This document shows positions 25,982 to 34,368 of a stretch of DNA of 64,000 bases, one piece after another (the stretch's first letter is position 1; every line of letters starts with the position of its first letter). Made by a program: the position numbers and the translations under genes. Under the pieces are notes generated by a model. The model made no database searches. It was not told the DNA's origin and saw only the letters and a list, made by a program, of their open reading frames with translations. This DNA comes from Aureivirga marina (GTDB lineage Bacteria > Bacteroidota > Bacteroidia > Flavobacteriales > Flavobacteriaceae): the NCBI RefSeq assembly GCF_015767265.1, contig NZ_JADPIB010000003.1, positions 186,001-250,000 on the forward strand. The letters are read 5' to 3'.

Positions 25982-27327
25982 GTTTTTTCAAAAATAAAAA
26001 AATACTACTTCTCCTTGCACATGTTTTGCTTGGGTTTATCTTTCCTATTGGATCATTAGGTAAACTTTTTACAGCAAGTTTAATTTTGTATGCTCTAATT
26101 TCTATTTTTAGAACTAAAAATAAGAATAATGAAGCATTGATATGGACAGGATATTTTGTTGGAGCGGAAGTGTTTTTTAGAATGACAAATAGTGTTTTAT
26201 CTTGGGAGTTGACAAAATATTTAGTGATTATACTTTTAACTTTTGGGATGATTGTTGAAAAAAGAAAACATATATTATCCCCTGTATATATTTATGTTAC
26301 TTTATTATTTTTAATTGGAATTGCATTTACAAAAGTTCCTTATCCAGAATCAATTCGTAAGGCGATTTTATTTAATTTAAGTGGTCCTATTTCACTTTGT
26401 TTTTCTGCACTATATTGTTATAAAAGAAAACTTTCTAGAGAAAGAGTCTTGCAATTCTTATTCTTTCTTGGTTTACCAATGATTGCTGTTGTTAGTTATT
26501 TATTCTTCAAAACACCTTCTTTAAGTGAAATTAAATTTGGAGGAGCTTCAAATTTTGATGCTTCTGGTGGATTTGGACCAAATCAAGTTTCTACAACATT
26601 AGGCGTAGGTTTTTTTGCAATTGGAGTTTATTTAATTCTTAAAAAGCGATTTTCAGGATATTTACTTCTTGATTTATTTTTATTTGGTTATATGACATTT
26701 CGTGGAATGATGACTTTTTCAAGAGGAGGGGTTTTAACAGGTGTAACAATGCTATTATCTTTTTTATTTTTCTATTTTTTAGCATCTAAAAATAAAGCAA
26801 AAAACTTTTTAAAATATTCAATTATTACCATTGTTGGAGTTGTAAGTTTATGGACTTATGGAGTAATTGCAACAAAAGGACAACTTTTTAATAGATATAC
26901 AAACAGAGGATTTAAAGGAAATGTAAAACAAGATATTACTTCTGGAAGAGGAGATATTTTTGAAAATGATTTACAAAGTCTGTATGAAAATCCAATTTTT
27001 GGAATTGGAGTTGGAAGTGGAAAATATGTAAGAATAAGTAGTGGTGAAAAAGTAGTTGCAGCTGCACATAACGAGGTTAGCCGTCTTTTAGGAGAGCATG
27101 GAACTATTGGGATCATAATTTTGATATTATTAATTGTTGTTCCAGTAATTCATATTTTAAAACAACCGCTAATTTACAAAGCATTTTTAAGTACGTTTTT
27201 AATATTTTGGTTTATGACAATTAATCATTCTGCGATGCGACTTGCATTTCCAGGTTTTTTATATGGTATTAGTTTAATTACAATTACAGAAAAAAATGAA
27301 GAAGAAGATTCTATACTTTGGGAATAA
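25975..27327 (+). CDS. O-antigen polymerase/ligase-family membrane protein
   Basis: The 450-aa protein has about 11-12 hydrophobic helices and a large external loop between GFGPNQVSTTLGVG and GIGVGSGKYVRI. MTFSRGG and the AAHNEVSRLLGEHG motif are hallmarks of the Wzy_C/WaaL (PF04932) family. It either polymerises repeat units or ligates glycan to an acceptor. With a Wzx flippase in the same locus, polymerase is the simpler reading. It overlaps both neighbours (7 bp upstream, 32 bp downstream). Confidence 0.83.
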   Translation: MLSFFKNKKILLLLAHVLLGFIFPIGSLGKLFTASLILYALISIFRTKNKNNEALIWTGYFVGAEVFFRMTNSVLSWELTKYLVIILLTFGMIVEKRKHILSPVYIYVTLLFLIGIAFTKVPYPESIRKAILFNLSGPISLCFSALYCYKRKLSRERVLQFLFFLGLPMIAVVSYLFFKTPSLSEIKFGGASNFDASGGFGPNQVSTTLGVGFFAIGVYLILKKRFSGYLLLDLFLFGYMTFRGMMTFSRGGVLTGVTMLLSFLFFYFLASKNKAKNFLKYSIITIVGVVSLWTYGVIATKGQLFNRYTNRGFKGNVKQDITSGRGDIFENDLQSLYENPIFGIGVGSGKYVRISSGEKVVAAAHNEVSRLLGEHGTIGIIILILLIVVPVIHILKQPLIYKAFLSTFLIFWFMTINHSAMRLAFPGFLYGISLITITEKNEEEDSILWE

Positions 27328-28309
27328 TTTAAAAGGAAAAAAATATCCTACAACAATAGAAACCTTAAGTTCTTTTTTAAATAGTGAAAATTATGAAGTT
27401 TATTGTTCATCTTCTAAAAACAATAAAATTGTACGTTTGTTTGATATGATTATTACTTTTTTTAAAAAAAGATCAAATTCAGATTATATTTTAATAGACA
27501 CTTATAGCACAATTAATTTTTATTATGCATTTATAATATCTCAATTAGCAAGAATTTTTAAGATTAAATATATCCCTATTTTACATGGAGGGAATTTACC
27601 AAATAGGTTGAAAACTTCACCGAAAATTTCAAAAATGATTTTTATGAATTCTTGGAATAACATAGTGCCTTCCAATTATTTAAAAGAAGCTTTTGAACAA
27701 GAAAATTATAAAACGGTTTTTATTCCAAATAACATTGAATTAAAGAATTATACTTTTAAAAAAAGAGAGAAAATTGCACCAAAACTTTTTTGGGTTCGAG
27801 CTTTTGCAAAAATTTATAATCCTTGGTTAGCAATTGATGTTTTAAAAGAATTAAAGAAAGAATATCCTGATGCCAAATTATGTATGGTTGGCCCTGATAG
27901 AGATGGAAGTCTAAAAGATGTTGAAGAATATATTGAAAAATGTGAATTGAAAGATTCTGTTGAAATTACTGGAGTTTTATCAAAAGAAACATGGCATCAA
28001 AAATCCAAAGAATTTGATGTTTTTATCAATACAACAAATGTCGATAATACACCAGTTTCAGTCATTGAAGGAATGGCTTTAGGATTGCCTATAATTTCTA
28101 CAAATGTTGGTGGAATTCCATTTCTATTAAATACCAATGAAGATTCAATTTTGGTTTCAAAAGAAAATAAAGACGAAATGGTTTCTGCAATAAAAGTATT
28201 GTTAGAAAATCCAGAAAAAGTTTTGGAAATCACTAAAAATGCAAGAAAAAAAGTAGAAACTTTTGATTGGAATGTTGTAAAAGAAAAATGGTTTAAAATT
28301 CTTCAATAA
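27296..28309 (+). CDS. Glycosyltransferase family 4
   Basis: The 337-aa protein starts within the end of the polymerase-like gene (32-bp overlap). GT4 features include PILHGGNLPNRL, FWVRAFAKIYNPWLAIDVL, MVGPDRDGS and NTTNVDNTPVSVIEGMALGL at the nucleotide-sugar site. It is the last gene of the uninterrupted first half of the locus; a promoter and ctaA follow. Confidence 0.85.
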   Translation: MKKKILYFGNNLKGKKYPTTIETLSSFLNSENYEVYCSSSKNNKIVRLFDMIITFFKKRSNSDYILIDTYSTINFYYAFIISQLARIFKIKYIPILHGGNLPNRLKTSPKISKMIFMNSWNNIVPSNYLKEAFEQENYKTVFIPNNIELKNYTFKKREKIAPKLFWVRAFAKIYNPWLAIDVLKELKKEYPDAKLCMVGPDRDGSLKDVEEYIEKCELKDSVEITGVLSKETWHQKSKEFDVFINTTNVDNTPVSVIEGMALGLPIISTNVGGIPFLLNTNEDSILVSKENKDEMVSAIKVLLENPEKVLEITKNARKKVETFDWNVVKEKWFKILQ

Positions 28310-28347
28310 TTTTTACAAAATTTCGTGAAAAAATAAAGTCTATGTAA

Positions 28348-28355
28348 TATTTTTG
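28348..28355 (+). promoter_or_regulatory. Probable -7 promoter element for ctaA
   Basis: TATTTTTG fits TAnnTTTG and lies 66 bp before the ctaA ATG, implying a leader of about 60 nt. It separates ctaA transcription from the polysaccharide operon upstream. Confidence 0.5.
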
Positions 28356-28370
28356 CATAAGAAATAATCG

Positions 28371-28402
28371 AAGCATATTATTCTAAAAAAAATGATATGC
28401 TT
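28371..28402 (+). promoter_or_regulatory. Inverted repeat in the ctaA leader
   Basis: AAGCATAT (28371-28378) and ATATGCTT (28395-28402) form an 8-bp stem around a 16-base A-rich spacer, ending 19 bp before the ctaA ATG. It lies downstream of the promoter motif, so it would form in the mRNA leader, or could be an operator. No T-run follows, so it is not a terminator. Confidence 0.4.
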
Positions 28403-28421
28403 AGGAATATAAAATGAAAAT

Positions 28422-29468
28422 ATGACTGATAGAAAAAAGGTCGCAATTTGGTTACTAACTGGGGTTTTTTTAGTAATCGCAATGGTTGTAATTGGTGGAA
28501 TTACAAGATTAACACACTCAGGATTATCAATGGTAAACTGGAAGCCAATTTCAGGAACAATTCCTCCCTTAAATGAAGCCGAATGGATGGCAGAATTTGA
28601 AAATTATAAAACTTCACCTGAGTATAAAATTAAAAACTATCACTTTACCGTAGAAGAATTCAAATCTATTTTTTGGTGGGAATATATTCATCGCCTTTTG
28701 GGTAGAGTAATTGGATTCGTTTTTCTAATCCCATTTTTATATTTTTTATTTACTAAAAAATTAAAAGATAAACGCTTATTAAAGAATCTTGTAGTAATTT
28801 TCTTTTTAGGAGGACTACAAGGTTTTATCGGTTGGTTTATGGTGAAAAGTGGATTGGTAAATGATCCAAATGTAAGTCATTTCCGACTTGCAATTCATTT
28901 TATAACTGCACTTTTCCTTTGTTGTTACATTCTTTGGATTGCATTGAAATTATTATATCCAGAAAAAGGATTTATAGGAGAAAAATTAAAATCCTTTAAA
29001 ACTTGGACAAATATTGCTATAATAATTACTGTAATTCAAATTATTTATGGCGCTTTTGTGGCGGGATTAAAAGCAGGATTAATCTATGGAACTTTCCCAA
29101 AAATGGGTGGAGATTGGATTGCTTCTGAAATTCCTAAGAGATTAGATCAAATTGGAATATTGACATTTATTGAAGATTCGGCTTCTGTTCAATTTATTCA
29201 TAGATGGATTGCAGTTGTAGTAGTTTTTGCAATAGTGGTTTTAATTTGGAAAGCAAAAAAAGTTTCTTTGAAAGGAATTCAATTTAAATTAGTTACATGG
29301 TTAGGAATTATTGTTGTTTTTCAATTTGTTTTAGGTGTGATGACTTTATTGATGAAAGTTCCTGTGACTCTTGGTGTTTTACATCAATTAGGAGCTGTTG
29401 TTTTATTGATAACTTTAGTAATCACAAGATACTTTTTTAGAGGAAAAAATAAACCATTTACTGTTTAA
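28422..29468 (+). CDS. ctaA: Haem A synthase (COX15/CtaA family)
   Basis: CtaA converts haem O to haem A for cytochrome c oxidase in the inner membrane. The 348-aa protein has eight hydrophobic helices and the start VIGGITRLTHSGLSMVNWKP typical of the COX15 type. Haem-ligand histidines are seen in EYIHRLLGR, HFRLAIHF, QFIHRWIAV and LGVLHQLGA. It has its own promoter and terminator and is unrelated to the polysaccharide genes on both sides. Confidence 0.93.
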   Translation: MTDRKKVAIWLLTGVFLVIAMVVIGGITRLTHSGLSMVNWKPISGTIPPLNEAEWMAEFENYKTSPEYKIKNYHFTVEEFKSIFWWEYIHRLLGRVIGFVFLIPFLYFLFTKKLKDKRLLKNLVVIFFLGGLQGFIGWFMVKSGLVNDPNVSHFRLAIHFITALFLCCYILWIALKLLYPEKGFIGEKLKSFKTWTNIAIIITVIQIIYGAFVAGLKAGLIYGTFPKMGGDWIASEIPKRLDQIGILTFIEDSASVQFIHRWIAVVVVFAIVVLIWKAKKVSLKGIQFKLVTWLGIIVVFQFVLGVMTLLMKVPVTLGVLHQLGAVVLLITLVITRYFFRGKNKPFTV

Positions 29469-29487
29469 TAAAACAATAAAATCACAG

Positions 29488-29519
29488 AAAAAGACTTTAG
29501 TAAAATAGAGTCTTTTTTT
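29488..29519 (+). terminator. Rho-independent terminator after ctaA
   Basis: AAAGACT (29490-29496) pairs with AGTCTTT (29509-29515), followed by a T-run. It lies 20 bp after the ctaA stop. Confidence 0.7.
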
Positions 29520-29540
29520 GTTTCATTAACCAAAATATCC

Positions 29541-30821
29541 ATGTTTAAACAAATCTTCAAATTAGGACAAAATTTTCGAAACCCATCTTTAAATAAGATT
29601 TATAAGTTTTTGAAAGCTTCTGAAAATTGGACTATTTCACAATTAGAAGAGTATCAGTTAGAAAGGTTAAAGAAAATTATTTCAATCGCATATGAATCAA
29701 CAGAATTTTACAAAAAAACTTTTGATGAAATTGGAATAAAACCAAATGATATTGAAACTCTTGAAGATTTGAAGAAGCTTCCAGTTTTAACTAAAAATGA
29801 ATTACTTTCTAATGTAGAAGAAATACATTCGTCAAATACATTTAAAAAAGTGTTTATTGCATCTACTTCTGGAACAACAGGAAATTCGTTGTCTTTTAAA
29901 AGAAATGAGGAAGCAGATTCATTTAATCGCGCAAGTATTTTTAGAGGGTATTCTTGGTATGGTGTTTTGCCTTGGGATAGAAATGGTTATTTCTGGGGAT
30001 TTAATTTTACAAAAAAAGAGCAGAAAAAAACAGAAATTTTAGATTTTATTCAAAATAGATTTCGTGTTTTTAGTTATGAACCAAGTTCGTTTAATTTATT
30101 CGTTAACAAATTACAAAAAGCAACTTTTATTCATGGTTATTCTTCGATGATATATCAAACAGCAAAACTGATTAATGATCGAAAATTACCAAAACCAAAA
30201 AAAATAAAATTGGTAAAAGGTACTTCGGAAAAAATAAAGGAAAGTTATAAAGAAGAAGTTCAAAAAGCATTTGGTGTCAAAATTACAAGTGAATACGGAG
30301 CGACAGAATCTGGAATAATTGCTTTTGAATGTCTTGAAGGAAATATGCATTTGAATATGGAGGGAGTGCTTGTAGAAGAAGTTAATCAAGAAATATTGGT
30401 AACGAATTTACAATTAGAATCTTTTCCAATTATTCGATACAAATTAGGCGATTACATCAAATTAGCATCTAAAAATAAAAAATGTGCTTGTGGAATGGAG
30501 CATAGAATTTTAGAGGAAATTACAGGTAGAATAGGAGAAAATGTTTATGGAAATATAGAGATTTATCCAAGTTTATATTTCTATTATATTTTTAAAAATT
30601 TAGATAAAGAGAAAGAATTGTCTTTAAATTATCAAGTAATCCAAGAAGAAAAAGGGAAATTGAAATTTAAAATAGAGCAAAATTTATCAGAATTAAACAA
30701 AAAAGATTTACTTCAAGAGATTAAAAAATATTTTAAACAAGATATGGAATTTGAAATTGAAGAAAATTGTCAGATTCAATCTAAAAATGGAAAATTAAAA
30801 AGTTTTATTTCAAAAATTTAA
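29541..30821 (+). CDS. CapK/PaaK-like adenylate-forming enzyme
   Basis: The 426-aa protein belongs to the phenylacetate-CoA ligase/coenzyme F390 synthetase group of the ANL superfamily. The ATP-binding loop STSGTTGNSLSFKR (about residues 110-123), SEYGATESG and the late RYKLGD/TGR region are visible. Members named CapK are common in capsule and O-antigen loci, where they are thought to activate a carboxylate for attachment to a sugar, but the reaction is not established. It is followed after 2 bp by a GT2 gene. Confidence 0.8.
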   Translation: MFKQIFKLGQNFRNPSLNKIYKFLKASENWTISQLEEYQLERLKKIISIAYESTEFYKKTFDEIGIKPNDIETLEDLKKLPVLTKNELLSNVEEIHSSNTFKKVFIASTSGTTGNSLSFKRNEEADSFNRASIFRGYSWYGVLPWDRNGYFWGFNFTKKEQKKTEILDFIQNRFRVFSYEPSSFNLFVNKLQKATFIHGYSSMIYQTAKLINDRKLPKPKKIKLVKGTSEKIKESYKEEVQKAFGVKITSEYGATESGIIAFECLEGNMHLNMEGVLVEEVNQEILVTNLQLESFPIIRYKLGDYIKLASKNKKCACGMEHRILEEITGRIGENVYGNIEIYPSLYFYYIFKNLDKEKELSLNYQVIQEEKGKLKFKIEQNLSELNKKDLLQEIKKYFKQDMEFEIEENCQIQSKNGKLKSFISKI

Positions 30822-30823
30822 AA

Positions 30824-31570
30824 ATGGAGGAGAAGGTTTCAATTATTACACCTTGTTATAATGCAGAAGAGTTTATTTCTCAAACAATTGAAAGTGTTTT
30901 AGCACAAACATATCAGAATTGGGAAATGTTGATTGTAGATGATAATTCATTGGACAATTCGATTTCAATATTAGAAAATTATGTTTCAAAAGATACAAGA
31001 ATCAAACTTTTTAAATGTAAAGAAAACCAAGGAGCTGCACACACTAGAAATATTGCATTAAAAAAAGTAACTGGAAAATATGTTGCTTTTTTAGATAGTG
31101 ATGATTTATGGAAGCCAACAAAATTGGAAAAACAAATAGATTTTATGAAAGAGAAGGATGCGAAATTATCGTTTACTTCTTATGAATGCATGCAAGAAAA
31201 TGGTGAATTATTACAGCAAACTCGTCATGTTTCTGGAAGAGTTTCATATCAAGATTTGTTACATAAAAATTCTATGGGATGCTTAACAGTTATGTTTGAT
31301 GCCAATTATTTTTCAGATTTTCAAATGCCTTTAATTCGAAAAAGACAGGATTATGCGCTTTGGTTAAAATTGTTAAAAAATACTGATTATGCTTATGCTT
31401 TAGAAGAATCTTTAGCGATTTATAGACTTAGAGAAAATTCCATTTCTTCTAAAAAAATAGAATTAATTAAATGGAATTGGAAATTATTTCGAGAAATAGA
31501 AAAATTTTCTATAATAAAATCATTTTACTTCTTAAGTTTTAATATTATCAAGAAAGTTTTAAATAAATAA
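30824..31570 (+). CDS. Glycosyltransferase family 2
   Basis: The 248-aa inverting GT-A transferase opens EKVSIITPCYNAEEFISQTI with ETIESVLAQTYQNWE-type features and the VDDNSLDNS nucleotide-binding strand. DSDDLW supplies the DxD metal motif, and RKRQDYALWLKLL is the conserved acceptor-side motif. It is probably co-transcribed with the CapK-like gene and adds one sugar to the repeat unit. Confidence 0.9.
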   Translation: MEEKVSIITPCYNAEEFISQTIESVLAQTYQNWEMLIVDDNSLDNSISILENYVSKDTRIKLFKCKENQGAAHTRNIALKKVTGKYVAFLDSDDLWKPTKLEKQIDFMKEKDAKLSFTSYECMQENGELLQQTRHVSGRVSYQDLLHKNSMGCLTVMFDANYFSDFQMPLIRKRQDYALWLKLLKNTDYAYALEESLAIYRLRENSISSKKIELIKWNWKLFREIEKFSIIKSFYFLSFNIIKKVLNK

Positions 31571-31607
31571 AGATTTAAATAAATTATGATAAACTCTGTA
31601 AAATTAA

Positions 31608-31615
31608 TACTTTTG
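31608..31615 (+). promoter_or_regulatory. Probable -7 promoter element for the sugar transferase gene
   Basis: TACTTTTG fits TAnnTTTG and lies 34 bp before the ATG at 31650 in a 79-bp spacer. It suggests the initiating transferase can be transcribed independently of the rest of the locus. Confidence 0.5.
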
Positions 31616-31649
31616 AGTTCCAAAATATACTAACCCTAAGACTGATTTA

Positions 31650-33041
31650 ATGTTATCAAAACTACACTTTTCAATTTCTGAAAGAAAGTTTTTTTTAAGA
31701 TTGTTTGACATATTTTTCGTAATTATTTTTCAAATATTCTTGATAGAATCTACTTCTATTGATTATAAATATTTTCAAACAAATCATGATAATTTTTATC
31801 TTTGGGTTGTAGTATTTGTATTTTATCTTTTATTTTTTGGACAAGTTTTTGAAATGTATAATTTAAAAACTTCTAATGATAAATATTTAGTGTTTAGAAG
31901 TATTCTTTTAACTTCATTATTTACAACAGGATCTTATATTTTAACACCGATATTTTCTCCCTCTTTGCCAGAAAATAGATTACAAATTATTTATTTTTTC
32001 TTCAGTATTTTATTTGCATTAGTTTTTTGGAGATTGGGTTATAAATATTTAATAGTTTCTCCAAGATTTCAACGAAGAATTTTATTAATTGGAGCAAATA
32101 ATTCAAATCAAAAAGCAGCTGAATTAATTGCTTTAGAAGGAATTGATAGTGTGATTATAGGACATGTTTCATCTTCTTTTGATAAAGAAATTTTGGAAGA
32201 ACCATGGTTTGATATTTCTAAAAATTCATTACAACATATCGTAAAAAAATATAATGTAACTGAAGTCATTGTTTCAAAATATGAAAATAATAATTTTGAA
32301 AAGCAAATTGATCCACAATTAGCAAAATTATTATTATCAGGAGTAAAAGTTACAAGTTTTGAAAACTTCTATGAAAAATTAACTTTAAAAGTTCCAGTGG
32401 AAAGATTTGATTCTACTTTTTATAATTATATTACTTATAATGAGATTAAAAAAGATAGAGTTTATGAAGCTTTTGTTAGAAGTATTGATTTAATTGCAAG
32501 TTTATTTGGTTTACTTTTTTTGTTGACAATTATTCCGTTTATTTTTATCGTGAATATTTTTGCAAATAGAGGAGGATTATTTTATTTACAAGAAAGAATT
32601 GGTCAAAATGGGAAACCATTTAAGATTATAAAGTTGCGTTCCATGGTTACTAATGCAGAGAAGAATGGCGCAGTTTGGGCAACAAAAAATGATGCAAGAA
32701 TTACGAAATTTGGAAAAGTTTTACGTAAAACAAGATTGGATGAAATTCCACAATTTATCAACGTATTTAAAGGAGATATGAGTTTAATTGGTCCTAGACC
32801 AGAACGTCCACAATTTGTTGATGAATTAGAAAAAGATTTACCATTTTATGCTTTAAGACATATGATTAAACCAGGATTAACTGGTTGGTCTCAGGTTTTA
32901 TTTCCTTATGCTAATACATATGAACAACAAAAAATAAAATTAAGATATGATCTTTATTATGTTCGTGAACGTTCTATTTTTATGGACTTTAAGATTATTA
33001 TAAAAACAATCAGTACTGTAATATTTATGCGTGGAAATTAA
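31650..33041 (+). CDS. Polyprenyl-phosphate sugar-1-phosphate transferase (WbaP/WcaJ family)
   Basis: The enzyme starts repeat-unit assembly by moving a sugar-1-phosphate onto undecaprenyl phosphate. The 463-aa protein has four N-terminal membrane helices, a Rossmann-like CoA_binding_3 domain (RRILLIGANNSNQKAAEL), a fifth helix and the catalytic Bac_transf domain: QERIGQNGKPFKIIKLRSM, RKTRLDEIPQFINV and GDMSLIGPRPERP. Placement at the 3' end of the locus is common. Its stop overlaps the stop of the convergent gene (the shared TTAA at 33038-33041). Confidence 0.92.
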   Translation: MLSKLHFSISERKFFLRLFDIFFVIIFQIFLIESTSIDYKYFQTNHDNFYLWVVVFVFYLLFFGQVFEMYNLKTSNDKYLVFRSILLTSLFTTGSYILTPIFSPSLPENRLQIIYFFFSILFALVFWRLGYKYLIVSPRFQRRILLIGANNSNQKAAELIALEGIDSVIIGHVSSSFDKEILEEPWFDISKNSLQHIVKKYNVTEVIVSKYENNNFEKQIDPQLAKLLLSGVKVTSFENFYEKLTLKVPVERFDSTFYNYITYNEIKKDRVYEAFVRSIDLIASLFGLLFLLTIIPFIFIVNIFANRGGLFYLQERIGQNGKPFKIIKLRSMVTNAEKNGAVWATKNDARITKFGKVLRKTRLDEIPQFINVFKGDMSLIGPRPERPQFVDELEKDLPFYALRHMIKPGLTGWSQVLFPYANTYEQQKIKLRYDLYYVRERSIFMDFKIIIKTISTVIFMRGN

Positions 33042-33901
33042 CATTTTGGTGTCCAAAATGGAACTTCCTCCAAAAAGTTGTTGAAATTGTCAAATCTTAC
33101 AGTATTAATTTGATCTGCAACTCTAAATTTATCATTTTTTCTATCCCATAAAAGAATTACTTTATCACATTTTAAATTTGAATAAATGTCATAAATATCT
33201 TTTAATTCGTGCATATATTCGCTTAACATTCTAACAGAACAAATTGCACTATCAGGCATTGAAGTATAATATTTTATTAAATTCATATCAGAATTTGAAA
33301 TATTATTATAAGATTCATCTAATAAATATTCAACAGTATGCGGATCATCAAATGTTCCAATCATCGTCTTGATATCTTCTAAAATGATGCTTTTTTCACT
33401 TTCTTCATAATTAAAAACAAGTGTTTCATTTGATTTATGATTTGTTCCAAATGGTACAATTTTCAAAGATAAAGTAATTTCATTTTGATTTTTTGGAATT
33501 GTAACATCTAAATAAAACGTGTTTTTAACAAGAGTTTGCGAAGAATCTTTTTGATAGAAAGTAGAGAAATTAAAATTCTCTGGAAGATACTCTTTTATAG
33601 AAGTTGCATAAGAGTTTTCACAAGACCAACTTTCTCTTTTTAAAATAGCGAATTCTCCGTTTGTTTTTTCAAAAGCTTTAGCTGTTGTATTACAGTTACA
33701 TCCGCAGTTTGGCCAGCTTCCTTCAGAGTGCACATAATTGTTTTTTAAATCCAATACAAAAGATGTCATTTCTTCTTCAGTATCGAACATTGAATTACAT
33801 TTTTCAACCTGAGAAAGAAGTAGTTCTTTCATATTTTCTTTGGTTTGTGCAAAGAGGGTTGAAGTTATTAAAATTAAATATAAAGTAGTAATTTTTCTCA
33901 T
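33038..33901 (-). CDS. Secreted hypothetical protein
   Basis: The 287-aa protein is not recognised. It has a signal peptide (ITTLYLILITSTLFAQ) and no membrane helix afterwards. A cysteine cluster, PNCGCNCNTTAK, lies near residues 64-75, with more cysteines at SCEN, AICS and the very C-terminus (PKC), suggesting disulfides or metal binding in the periplasm. It has no sorting domain. The gene is convergent with, and overlaps by 4 bp, the sugar transferase gene; this may only reflect compactness. Confidence 0.7.
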   Translation of the reverse strand: MRKITTLYLILITSTLFAQTKENMKELLLSQVEKCNSMFDTEEEMTSFVLDLKNNYVHSEGSWPNCGCNCNTTAKAFEKTNGEFAILKRESWSCENSYATSIKEYLPENFNFSTFYQKDSSQTLVKNTFYLDVTIPKNQNEITLSLKIVPFGTNHKSNETLVFNYEESEKSIILEDIKTMIGTFDDPHTVEYLLDESYNNISNSDMNLIKYYTSMPDSAICSVRMLSEYMHELKDIYDIYSNLKCDKVILLWDRKNDKFRVADQINTVRFDNFNNFLEEVPFWTPKC

Positions 33902-34368
33902 TTTTTGTATTTTATTATATAATTTTTGTTCTATGAAGATTTATTTATAAATTGTTAACAAAATTAATCATTTTTTATTTTATAGTGCTAGTTAAAAATT
34001 AGAATTGAAATTTTACTTATAATGTAATTATTTAGATGTTAAATTGTTATGTTTTTACATAATGCGTATGGTCTTAATCGTATTAATATTTTGGACTCTA
34101 TTTTATTATAAAAATTACAAATTTTATTGGAATAAATTTTTCTAAATTGTTAAATAAATATAGCAATGAATTCCAGCTAGCATTAAAAAAATGATCAAAT
34201 TCCAGATTCATGACGATACAAATGATTTCTTTATAACATGTTAGGAATTAGATAGTTATTTGTAAAATTTGTAAAAAAATAAATAAATAAGTCATTGATT
34301 TTTAGTAACTTAAAGTAAGGTAATTATTTATCTGAGATATTTTTATTGTTTACTTAAAGAGCTTACAA
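33902..34368. other. 467-bp divergent intergenic region
   Basis: This very A+T-rich spacer lies between a minus-strand secreted protein gene and the amine oxidase gene. I found no TAnnTTTG promoter motif, RNA gene or strong hairpin. It presumably holds promoters for both genes. Confidence 0.4.

Noticed and set aside
29857-30042. Small plus-strand open frame within the CapK-like gene
   Set aside because: Out of frame inside a well-supported adenylate-forming enzyme gene.
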